DNA from: Agarophyton chilense
Lineage: Eukaryota > Rhodophyta > Florideophyceae > Gracilariales > Gracilariaceae
DNA: 64,000 nucleotides
Assembly (NCBI GenBank): GCA_030374765.1
Contig: JARGXX010000079.1
Span: 744,001 to 808,000, forward strand
Reading direction: 5' to 3'
Both the position numbers and the translations under genes were made by a program. The notes beneath the pieces are model-generated. The model was not told where the DNA came from. It saw nothing but the letters and a program-made list of their open reading frames with translations, and ran no database searches. This document shows, piece by piece, positions 28,839 through 37,177 of this stretch. Each line of letters opens with the position of its first letter. Position 1 is the stretch's first letter.

Positions 28839-29998
28839 ATGATGCCTCGTTTGAATCTGTCTTTCGTCACACCCCTCCGAGTTCCAAAACAAAAATTTAG
28901 GCACAAAACTAAAATCTGTCTCATCAAGGCGTCTTTATCAAAGTCATCACAGTTGAGCGAATTCGTCAATCTAGTTCGCAATACCCAGCAACGGCTTTGT
29001 AAAACGCTTGAATCTATCGATGGCGTGTCCAAGTTCAGTGTTGACGAATGGAATAGTGAAAGAGGTTCCGGACTAACTAGGGGTATGTCTTGTTGAAAAC
29101 GAAATACGAAAAAGCATTAGGTGTGCAGTGCCTTACTAACGCATTGCAGTTCTACAAAGTGGTCATATTTTCGAAAAGGCTGGCGTTAATGTGTCAGTTG
29201 TGCAAGGGACGCTGTCTCCTGTTCGAGCAGAAGCCCTCCGTACTCGTGGAAAACCCGCGGCTGCGGGAGAAAAATACTGTGCCGCTGCTCTCAGCCTCGT
29301 GCTTCATGCACATTCCCCGCATGTGCCCACGTTGCGAGGGGACGTACGAATCTTTGCAACGAATCAGGGTCTTTCGGTTGGCGGAGGAGTTGACCTCACT
29401 GTCTTTTACATAAATAGCCAGCAAGTTTGCGGTTTTCATCGGCATTGGAAAGCAGTTTGTGATGCGTATGATACCAGCCTGTACGACAAGGTAAGCTTGG
29501 TTTTCTATTCAGGAATGTGGTTGTCTCTAACCATATTGTTTTCAAAAGCTTAAAAAGCAATGTGATGAATATTTCTACATCCCTTCACGGGCGGAATATC
29601 GTGGTGTGGGCGGTTTATTCTACGATGAACTGGAACTTGAACCGTCCCAACAAATACCGTTCACGATCAGCATGCTGGAAAACTTTCTCCCAAGCTACCT
29701 CCCAATTCTGCAAACTAATTCCATACTGCCGTACAGTGCTCTACAGAAAAAGTGGCAGAGAATTCGGAGAGGACGATATTTGGAATTCAACCTCCTCAAT
29801 GATCGTGGAGTTCGGTTTGGCCTTTCCGGGGCGCACCATTCGAGAACGGAAGCCATAATGATTTCCGCTCCACCCTCCGTAGAGTGGCCTTATCGTTACG
29901 AGGTTGAAAGCCAATCCCCAGAATGGAAGACGTTACAGTTTCTCCGAGGGAAACCAATTGACTGGGCTACTGTTAAGGAAAACCAAATACCTACCTAG
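28839..29998 (+). CDS. hemF: Coproporphyrinogen III oxidase-like protein (3 exons)
   Basis: Exons 28839-29082, 29150-29490 and 29549-29998; GT-AG introns of 67 and 58 bp; 344 residues. The HemF/CPOX family decarboxylates coproporphyrinogen III with O2 in haem and chlorophyll synthesis. Family segments are clear: SGHIFEKAGVNVSVVQGTL, GGGVDLTVFY, YRGVGGLFYDEL, RRGRYLEFNLLNDRGVRFGL and RTEAIMISAPPSVEWPYRY. The N terminus MMPRLNLSFVTPLRVPK looks like a plastid presequence. Odd points: where the family has 'VPT-H-N-R' this protein has VPTLRGDVR, and where it has 'KHR---RG-GG' it has PSRAEYRGVGG. Two of the four conserved His are thus replaced; HAHSP and FHRHW keep the others. It may be a divergent paralogue with reduced or different activity. 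Confidence 0.85.
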
Positions 29999-30650
29999 AA
30001 CATTAAAGCTATGGCCATTGTTCAACGGGCAAGCGAAGCCTTCGGCCTCGGAATAGTATTGCACGAAGGCAGGCGGGCCTAACTTTTGTCGTTGGGCGGT
30101 GTGAAACTGCTGCCCGTTATTGTGATGTGCCTTACACAAAGCCCAGCACTCTACTAGATGACCGCCGGCGCCTTAAGAGCGTTAGCACAACGTCCAAGTA
30201 AAAGAAAATTCAGCGCTGCTTCACCATCACAGTTATCTCGAGTCATATTTCACGGAGTAAATCAGCTTATTTCGTGTCACGTAGCAGATCTGGCTACGGA
30301 GCTAGAAGTATAAACTTTTCATCACCAGTGGTAAGCGATGAATAGTTACCCCTGAACCCATTTCGGAGCCCAACGCTTTTCTTTCTAGGCCGCAACAGCG
30401 AGACAGTGAATCTTGCTGCAGTTCATCTGCATGAATGATTGATCTTGAGAATGGGCGTTCTGTAGTAAATCAATTATGTTAAAGGCAAGGCTTCCCCTCA
30501 AATCAAACCTTTGAAACCCAGTTCTTTTTGAATTGCACTAACCATACACAGAATAGCTGTTTGACGCTGAATCATCTTGTCATACGCTGTCTTCTGCGCA
30601 GCAAGATAGAGTCTTTTTGTTACTCCAAAGCACAAGATGATTGCCCAGGA
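29999..30650. other. Intergenic, no confident gene
   Basis: About 650 bp separating the coproporphyrinogen-oxidase-like gene from the membrane-protein gene. The frame of the latter stays open upstream to 30528 but without an ATG. Nothing else was recognised. Confidence 0.45.
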
Positions 30651-31670
30651 ATGACTACGAGTGAAACATTTCGAAAACTCCCCACGGAGTGGCTTGACGT
30701 GAACGATACAAGCTTAGGACTAGGGAATCCATCCGAGGCCCCCGATTTTTGTCCCTTCGTAAAACGGGAGCTCACTATTGATTTGGATACCGTCGCTGTC
30801 GTGGGATCTAACGAATCAACAACTCACTCTGAAGGAAGTCTGGACAAAAATTCAAGAAGACCCCCCTTTCCCCTTCAAAACAGGTCTTTCTTCGAACCTT
30901 CTTTCCGAAAGGCCAACATGACGGAAAGAAAGGACCAAGAGGCAGGTTTAAAACCTCACTCCGCTGATTGTGGCGTCTCAAAGGTGTGGTTCACAAGGTT
31001 GACGTATCAACATATAGGCTCTGCTCGGTACATCGGAGACCTAGCCTTGCTCTTTTTCCGCGTCGTTTTCTTCTTCATTTTTGCTATCTCAGGTGGTACA
31101 GTGTTCGGCCATCGTCATGAGATTGATCTTATCGCCATTCATTCAGAACTGTTTCTGTGGTTGCACTATTGGTTCTTTATACTGTATCCATTTCTCCTTT
31201 GGAGTTCTCTTCTAAATTTGCGCACGTTAAATCCAGATGCTATTGATCCCCGACGCATATGGACTTTCACTTCAGCACTTTCACACATTCTTACAACATT
31301 TGCGCAGGTAGAACTGTTCCGTCTACTACTTCTTAATCTGGTACATCAACTTCAGCCGTCATATACTTCTGGAACATCGATATACTCCCTTTCATCATCT
31401 TTTGCGGGGCAGCGATACATCATGTTCGTCGCATCATTGGTCGAATTTTACTTTTCGACAAACCCCTGTCTAATAGAATACGTGTTTGTTACCGTATTTC
31501 TATCTGCTGCATGGGAAACTGGGAGTGTATTCACGAAAGACATAGAACCCATTTGGGTCAAGATTGTTTTTTCTATTGGAGTGTTTTCTTTGGCTAGCAT
31601 GCTCGCAATCATCAACCTTTTAATCGCGAACAGGCTACCTAGCAACCGAAAGCTGCCCTCTCTAGAGTAG
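30651..31670 (+). CDS. Multi-span membrane protein, function unknown
   Basis: 339 residues from the first in-frame ATG at 30651 (MTTSETFRKL). The N-terminal ~115 residues are hydrophilic and Ser/Arg-rich, probably soluble. The rest has about five or six hydrophobic segments: LALLFFRVVFFFIFAISGG, LFLWLHYWFFILYPFLLWS, a less hydrophobic one around SALSHILTTFAQVELFRLLL, CLIEYVFVTVFLSAAW and IVFSIGVFSLASMLAIINLL. The pattern is compatible with an eight-or-fewer-helix endomembrane protein (FAR-17a/AIG1-like layouts were considered), but no catalytic motif settles it. Single exon. Its neighbour UvrB is convergent, with the stops 181 bp apart. Confidence 0.65.
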   Translation: MTTSETFRKLPTEWLDVNDTSLGLGNPSEAPDFCPFVKRELTIDLDTVAVVGSNESTTHSEGSLDKNSRRPPFPLQNRSFFEPSFRKANMTERKDQEAGLKPHSADCGVSKVWFTRLTYQHIGSARYIGDLALLFFRVVFFFIFAISGGTVFGHRHEIDLIAIHSELFLWLHYWFFILYPFLLWSSLLNLRTLNPDAIDPRRIWTFTSALSHILTTFAQVELFRLLLLNLVHQLQPSYTSGTSIYSLSSSFAGQRYIMFVASLVEFYFSTNPCLIEYVFVTVFLSAAWETGSVFTKDIEPIWVKIVFSIGVFSLASMLAIINLLIANRLPSNRKLPSLE

Positions 31671-31851
31671 ATTACGCTAATTATTGATTCATTTACCAAC
31701 CCATTGTACATTGACCCGCATTGTTTCATGCTCTTTTATTAGTGTCTAAAGGATAGACGCATGTGGTGAAGAAAAGCATCTGTGCTCTTTAATGTTCCCT
31801 TCTCTCTTTCTAGCAAAGCCTTTTTTCAACTAATTCTAGTGGTTTTGCTTC

Positions 31852-34419
31852 CTATCGCTTCAGAACACCCATCAAAACCAGGCGATCTCGTAAGAGAGCG
31901 GCCGTCTCAAAGTCTTCTGATGCGGCGGCTGTTAGCATCTTCTCTCGAATTGCTTCCGCATCCAACTCAGAGCTGGATTCTTCTTTTGCTGTCGAACGTG
32001 CTCGTGAGTCTTTTGATAGAGCAGATGGGTGATATGATTGAGACGTGGAGTGGCGTGCTTTATCCTTCATCTTTCTGATACGTTCTAAGAGAGGGGCAGC
32101 TTGTTCACTATTGATTGGGTTGGGCCCTCTGACGGGAGAGGGATTCACACCATGTAAAGAGTTGTAGGCAATCTGTAATTTCCTTCGCCTTGCGGTCTCA
32201 TCCATGGCCCGTCGCATTGCGAAAGTTATAGTGTCGGCGTACATTATGACATGACCTTGGACGTTGCGAGCTGCTCTGCCCATCATCTGAATTAGGGCAG
32301 TTTCTCCCCTCAAAAAACCTTCCGAGTCAGCGTCCAAAATTGCAACGAGCTGAACTGCAGGAAAGTCAATCCCTTCGCGTAGTAAATTTACACCAACTAC
32401 GACATCAAGAGGATGCCGATTCTCACCGGAATTAGAATGGAGACCATGAGAAAACTCTTCGGGGGAACTCGCCCTCATGGCTTCCAGGACGTGCATGCGA
32501 CTGACGGAGTCGATTCCAGAATGCAAGAAAGCGACGTTTAAGGGTCTTCCAAGAATGGGTTTAACGGGCGGTTTGCTAGCTAGACAATGAGCCAAATCTT
32601 CAGCAAAGCGTTTTGTTATAGTGGTAACAATAGCTTTCCCGCCATCAGAAGCAGCCTTGGCTAGCTGACATGTGAGATGTTCAATTTGACATTTTGTTCC
32701 AACTACTTCAACAGTAGGATCCAGTACACCAGTAGGGCGGATAACAGCCTCTATCATCCCCTCAGATCCGCTTCTTTTTCGCTCAAAGTAGCCAGGAGTG
32801 GCGGAAACAAAGATTGTCTGATGAGCCTTTTTCCAGAACTCTCGAGAGCTTAACGGACGGTTTTCCAATGCAGATGGAAGTCGGAAGCCATGTTGTACAA
32901 GTTTCTTCTTTCTTGCTGCATTTCCAGCATACATGCCACCCAGTTGAGGAACCGTAACGTGACTTTCATCTATGAACAACAGCCATTTTCCATCTCTTGG
33001 CATGTAGTCAAGAAGAGTCTCTGGAGGTTGACTACAATCCCGCCCTGAGAGATACATGGAGTAATTCTCAATACCCTGGCAAAAGCCAACGTTTCGCAAC
33101 ATTTTCATGTCCACTTCAACCCTTTCCTGGAGACGAGTGGCCTCCAATATTTTGCCATTTTCAATAAAAACCTGTACTGACGAACGAGTTTCTTCTTCAA
33201 TCATCTCAATCGCTTTTTCTAAACGATGCTTGGGAGTTACAAAATGCTTTGCGGGATACAATACCAATTGTTCACCCAAATCTTCCGTGGTACTTAAGTT
33301 GATATTCACACGCTGCAATGCTGTCAGTTTAGAATCATCAAAACTGAATCGGTAAAGAATTCCAGGTTGCTCCCATGGGGGTGAGACATCGATGACTTGC
33401 TGGGCTTGACGAAATAGCCCTCTTGTCGTTTCTATTTTCATTGCGTCATCAACATAGTTGATGCTCTTTAATATGTCTACAAAACCTTGTGGTGTCAAGG
33501 AGTCACCTTTTCGAGCAGGGAAGGCGGCTTGAAGGTATTCGGTGGGCAAACCCAAACCATAAATGGAACTAACGCTGGCTATGACAATGGTATCATTTCT
33601 TTCGAATAGACTCTTTGTGGCAGCGTGCCGGAGCTGATCCAACTCGTGGTCAATTGAGCTGGTCTTCGCAATATACTTGTCACAGGAAGGCAAGTAAGCT
33701 TCGGGCTGGTAGTGCTTGAAGTTGGACACAAAAAACTCAACCCGGTTTCGCGGGAAAAATAATTTGAACTGGTTGTACAGCTGAGCAGCGAGTGTCTTGT
33801 TAGGTGCCAAGATAAGAGTGGGAACCTGAGCTGCCGTGATGACACTGGCCATCATATAACTTTTACCGGACCCAGTCACCCCAGCGAGGGTCTGAAAAAC
33901 CTTACCCTGCTGCAACAGACCGTCCGCCAAGCATTGCACAGCATGAGACTGGCTGCCAGCAAGTGCGTACGGAGCGTGTAATTCGAATCGGTGTTTGCGG
34001 ACGGCAGGGCGCCCGCGATATAATGGTTGCAAAAACGTTGTGCGAGCTCGTCGAGGCGGGCCAGACAAAACGGAGCGGCGAACAAGACGAACGCCCAGGC
34101 TGGCTAGCGCCTCGGACGGGCCGCGTGGCAGAGTGACATGTGGAGCGACAGCAAGAAGCACGCGCGGGCGCTCGCGCACGAATGCGAGCAGCTGTGGCAG
34201 GTTCGAGGGGGTGATGGGGGAGTCGGCGCGAGAGTACAGGACAGTAAGACCCGGTGGCGAGCGTGAAACCTCGCGGAACGGTGGCGGGAGAGAGGGGGAC
34301 GAAGGAGGCAATGTTGGTGTTGGAGGCTTATGAGCGGCGCGATTGCATCGCACAGAGCTGCGAGGAATCGATCGATGTGACGAGGGTAGGGCTGGTGGGA
34401 AGACGAAGAGCAGAGCCAT
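31852..34419 (-). CDS. uvrB: UvrB excision-repair helicase, nuclear-encoded
   Basis: 855 residues, about 180 longer than bacterial UvrB; the extra length is N-terminal (Ser/Pro/Arg-rich, starting MALLFVFPPALPSSHRS) and fits an organelle presequence. UvrB verifies damage handed over by UvrA and recruits UvrC. Family motifs are complete: Walker A GVTGSGKS (about 180-187), LAPNKTLAAQLY, Walker B-type FIDESHVTVPQLGGMY, VSATPG, GVNLLREGIDFPAV, LIQMMGRAARN, and a C-terminal UVR motif (EDFETAALLRDRL). The damage-probing beta-hairpin, 'YYDYYQPEAY' in bacteria, reads NFKHYQPEAY here (233-242), losing three of the clustered Tyr. Single exon; divergent from the 35513 gene. A plastid origin is likely by descent from the cyanobacterial endosymbiont or by transfer; targeting is inferred. 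Confidence 0.9.
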   Translation of the reverse strand: MALLFVFPPALPSSHRSIPRSSVRCNRAAHKPPTPTLPPSSPSLPPPFREVSRSPPGLTVLYSRADSPITPSNLPQLLAFVRERPRVLLAVAPHVTLPRGPSEALASLGVRLVRRSVLSGPPRRARTTFLQPLYRGRPAVRKHRFELHAPYALAGSQSHAVQCLADGLLQQGKVFQTLAGVTGSGKSYMMASVITAAQVPTLILAPNKTLAAQLYNQFKLFFPRNRVEFFVSNFKHYQPEAYLPSCDKYIAKTSSIDHELDQLRHAATKSLFERNDTIVIASVSSIYGLGLPTEYLQAAFPARKGDSLTPQGFVDILKSINYVDDAMKIETTRGLFRQAQQVIDVSPPWEQPGILYRFSFDDSKLTALQRVNINLSTTEDLGEQLVLYPAKHFVTPKHRLEKAIEMIEEETRSSVQVFIENGKILEATRLQERVEVDMKMLRNVGFCQGIENYSMYLSGRDCSQPPETLLDYMPRDGKWLLFIDESHVTVPQLGGMYAGNAARKKKLVQHGFRLPSALENRPLSSREFWKKAHQTIFVSATPGYFERKRSGSEGMIEAVIRPTGVLDPTVEVVGTKCQIEHLTCQLAKAASDGGKAIVTTITKRFAEDLAHCLASKPPVKPILGRPLNVAFLHSGIDSVSRMHVLEAMRASSPEEFSHGLHSNSGENRHPLDVVVGVNLLREGIDFPAVQLVAILDADSEGFLRGETALIQMMGRAARNVQGHVIMYADTITFAMRRAMDETARRRKLQIAYNSLHGVNPSPVRGPNPINSEQAAPLLERIRKMKDKARHSTSQSYHPSALSKDSRARSTAKEESSSELDAEAIREKMLTAAASEDFETAALLRDRLVLMGVLKR

Positions 34420-35512
34420 GCTTGTGGGAGAAGAAGATTAGCGCCCCAGGTGGTCGACGAATGGAAGCGGTGTCACAGATCAAACGAGAGCACTGGCGAA
34501 ACACCTGCATGGCGGGCCTGCCATGCCAATGAAGCGCAACTGACAGAACCATACATGTGATTGGCTGCTACTGCTGGCATATGGCCAATCATGACGGACC
34601 GAATTGTGGGAACCGACATACGTGTTGGAGATCTTTCTTGCTGACAGCTCGACTCCCTGTCATTAAACTACAGCGGCCATTCCGTTCGCCGGAAACTGAC
34701 GCGGGGAAGTACGTAGGGCCTTTGGATTGCGGTTTCCACGTCGGTCCGCATTGGGGATGGCCGTGCTATACGCCTGGTGCCTTTCAGTGTTCCTCAACCG
34801 ATCGCATTATGAATGCTGCCAGTTTCGAAATGTGCAACACCGCCCCATCATGGTCACGACTGCAGTCTGACTGCGTCTTCATCATCGAGGCAGGGAAAAC
34901 AAAAAGCCTCTTAAAAATGTGGTACGAAGGGTACCGCTACCCTTCGTTATAAATATACCTGCGTGTACAGTAGTATCATCTGTCCCAGAGGGCATCCACT
35001 CGTCTCGGATTTACAGCCCGACGCCAGCTTGACTTGCACATAAGTCGCTGGCCAATCAGTGCATCGAATTTTGTCACTTCACCCCCACTTCCATGCAGAG
35101 GAGACAACGTCAGCGCGCGACGAATCGAGCCCTCAGCTCGACGCGCCATGCCAATCTCCGCAGCACCCCACTTTCACCGCTACGTGTCCGCCCTCAGCCA
35201 GAATTGCGATCCGTCGGCGAACGCTGCTACTCCGACGTGGCGATGCCTCATCTCTGCGTAACGCTCCATGCTCGCAAATGTTGACCGCTGCTGCTTGCCA
35301 TGCCCGCTCTTGTGTAAGACGAGCGCCTGCGCGCTCAGAATTGACGTAGTGTTTCAGCGCGCCCTCTCCTCTCTCAGCACTTAGTTTGCGAGGCTGGTCG
35401 TTAAGCAGAGCGCTTCTTTCTCTCCAGGCTCACGTTGACTCTTTTGCTTCCGGGAAAGCGCGCCCATAGTCTCTCTTCCGACAAACGAGCCCTTTCAATC
35501 GCTGTTCGTAAA
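34420..35512. other. Divergent promoter region, no confident gene
   Basis: About 1.1 kb between the divergent uvrB and MGC-protein genes. A perfect 10-bp hairpin (ACGAAGGGTA, loop CCGC, TACCCTTCGT) lies at 34924-34947, directly followed by the AT-rich TTATAAATATAC, which could be a TATA-like element. A Cys-rich frame (34557-34952) has only a GTG start and no family match; it is not called. Confidence 0.45.
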
Positions 35513-36124
35513 ATGGGATGCTTTGGTTCGCCTGTAGAGCCAACCTCTACTTCATCTACTTCAAGCACTCGCGTTCGTCGCAATGGTAATATTCTTCGTC
35601 GCTTGTTGCGCACTTCACATCGCTCCGATTTGTCAGGTAATTCTGATTATCCTCTGTCGCAAGGAACAGCGAAACTGAGCAATTGTTCTAAGTACAGTGG
35701 CGATCGCGAGTTCTCCGCTTCATCATGCACCAAATCCAGTTCCCCATCACCGACCAAGCCTAGCAGCAACTCAAGCAGTCCATCGCTTGATAATGACGAC
35801 TTTGTGCACACCTTCACCGACGAAGTTGACCTCTCACTGGCCGAAGAAATCAAGCGAAGGGAGGCTTCCCACGTTAGACAATGCGTTATTGCGTACGATC
35901 TAATGCAGGCCAAATCTACCTTTGGACCCCCTCTCATCAAAGTCAGAGGTCCACGTGTTGACAAGAATAGCAATATATACCAAAGAGTGCAGAGTTTTGA
36001 ATCGCTGGAGAGAGAGAGTCGAAGAAGGTTCGGGCCATCCCTTTCTGAACTCAGGAGAGTGCGGAACGCAAATGGTTTCGTTTTGATCGAACGAAACGGC
36101 CCATTAATGGAGTATACTCTGTAA
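35513..36124 (+). CDS. Small MGC-type protein, possibly myristoylated and palmitoylated
   Basis: 203 residues from ATG 35513. The frame is open upstream to 35435 without an ATG. The N terminus MGCFGSPVEPTSTS has Gly2 and Cys3, the signature of proteins N-myristoylated and palmitoylated for membrane anchoring. Residues about 10-110 are Ser/Thr-rich and probably disordered. The C-terminal half is charged and helical (VDLSLAEEIKRREASHVRQC, FESLERESRRRFGPSLSELR) and ends with GFVLIERNGPLMEYTL. No known family is recognised. Single exon. Coding potential is supported by its length, start context (AAAATGG) and amino-acid composition. Confidence 0.55.
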   Translation: MGCFGSPVEPTSTSSTSSTRVRRNGNILRRLLRTSHRSDLSGNSDYPLSQGTAKLSNCSKYSGDREFSASSCTKSSSPSPTKPSSNSSSPSLDNDDFVHTFTDEVDLSLAEEIKRREASHVRQCVIAYDLMQAKSTFGPPLIKVRGPRVDKNSNIYQRVQSFESLERESRRRFGPSLSELRRVRNANGFVLIERNGPLMEYTL

Positions 36125-36429
36125 CTTAGTGTGCGTGTAAACAATCCACTGTGTACAAACTATTTTCGTGAACCTGTTTTGAAAAGCAAGCTCTTCAAGA
36201 ATGCCCTTCCGATGTGTTCTTGCTTACTTAAAGAGTATCACTCTGGTCTCTAGCCAGACCAGGCTCCTCCCAAATGCTTCCTTGGCTTTTCCCTTTCAAA
36301 GTTCAGTCATATTGTCCAGGTTCATGACCTTGTGCCCTTGATACAGTGCTTGGTACAGTACTCACCAAGAGCCCCAGTGAGACCAATTTTGTGCGAAGCG
36401 GATCACAGTAACACAAATACTATCCTAAA
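36125..36429. other. Short intergenic spacer
   Basis: 305 bp between the MGC-protein gene and the HORMA-domain gene, both on the plus strand. Nothing recognisable beyond presumed terminator and promoter sequence. Confidence 0.4.
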
Positions 36430-36966
36430 ATGCAGACCGCGCCTTCGAGCGTCAATCTCGCGACAACATTCCTCACCGCATGGTTTTGCACTGTTGCCGA
36501 AGATAGGGCCTTGCTTCCACCCGACTCTTTTAGAAGGGTCCGCTTCGGTGTCGGTAGCGTTCCAGCACTCGTACAAGCCGACTGGCGCGAATGCAGTTTG
36601 CAGCACTACGGTCTTTTCGCATGGCTTCGGGATTTGAGAGAAAGATGTTCTATTAGAGAGGGGAGCGTGCAAATGCTCATTGTGGAACAAGGAGAACTGA
36701 TCGAAGTATATCAGCTAACGTTTACAAAGGCTGTCTCTCATCTCTCCGTTGACAGCATTCAGCAACAGGCTGAATGTATGTTGCGGAAGCTTTTGCTCTG
36801 CGTTGCAGGCTTGTCACGAAAGCACACGGTTTCACGCGTTCTCATTCGCACTAGTTACTCACCGGCTCACCAGTTGGTCAAAATACCCAAACAGGGGGTG
36901 GGAAGAGACGTGGGACGTCTTGACTTGGGTTCATGGCAAGTTGGAGGATACGTTTGGCATCTGTGA
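36430..36966 (+). CDS. HORMA-domain protein (short)
   Basis: 178 residues, about the size of a lone HORMA domain (as in MAD2 or REV7), and much shorter than HOP1/HORMAD. Supporting segments: NLATTFLTAWFCTVAEDRAL with LLPPDSFRR (compare 'LPPE-F' after the first helix), a central YGLFAWLRDLRERC helix, then LIVEQGELIEVYQLTF, matching the 'P--LIE-Y-F-F' strand, and the helix ECMLRKLLLCVAGLSRKHTV. The C-terminal WQVGGYVWHL could be the 'VG-+-T-+H' seat-belt strand. HORMA proteins act in meiotic axis, spindle-checkpoint or translesion complexes; which role applies here is not clear. An intron that extends the C terminus cannot be excluded, since another frame is open to 36991. Confidence 0.5.
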   Translation: MQTAPSSVNLATTFLTAWFCTVAEDRALLPPDSFRRVRFGVGSVPALVQADWRECSLQHYGLFAWLRDLRERCSIREGSVQMLIVEQGELIEVYQLTFTKAVSHLSVDSIQQQAECMLRKLLLCVAGLSRKHTVSRVLIRTSYSPAHQLVKIPKQGVGRDVGRLDLGSWQVGGYVWHL

Positions 36967-37177
36967 TATGTCTAGAGTTTCCGTCGTTTAAAAGTCATAT
37001 CAACCGAGCCGTGCATTCTTCGACGTTGTAATCACGGTTTTGATTCATTTGTTCTCTTCCCGAACTCATTTATGTACAATGATTGTCATCCAACCAATAG
37101 AAGACTAAGATACCCAACCCGTCCCATGCTCCCTCTAAAGGCTATTCTACTCTAACCCTATCCCCACATCATCTCCC

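Noticed and set aside
34557..34952. Cys-rich frame upstream of uvrB
   Set aside because: No ATG start and no family; it lies in a divergent promoter region.
36403..36690. Minus-strand frame opposite the HORMA gene
   Set aside because: Shadow of the plus-strand gene, which has the domain motifs.
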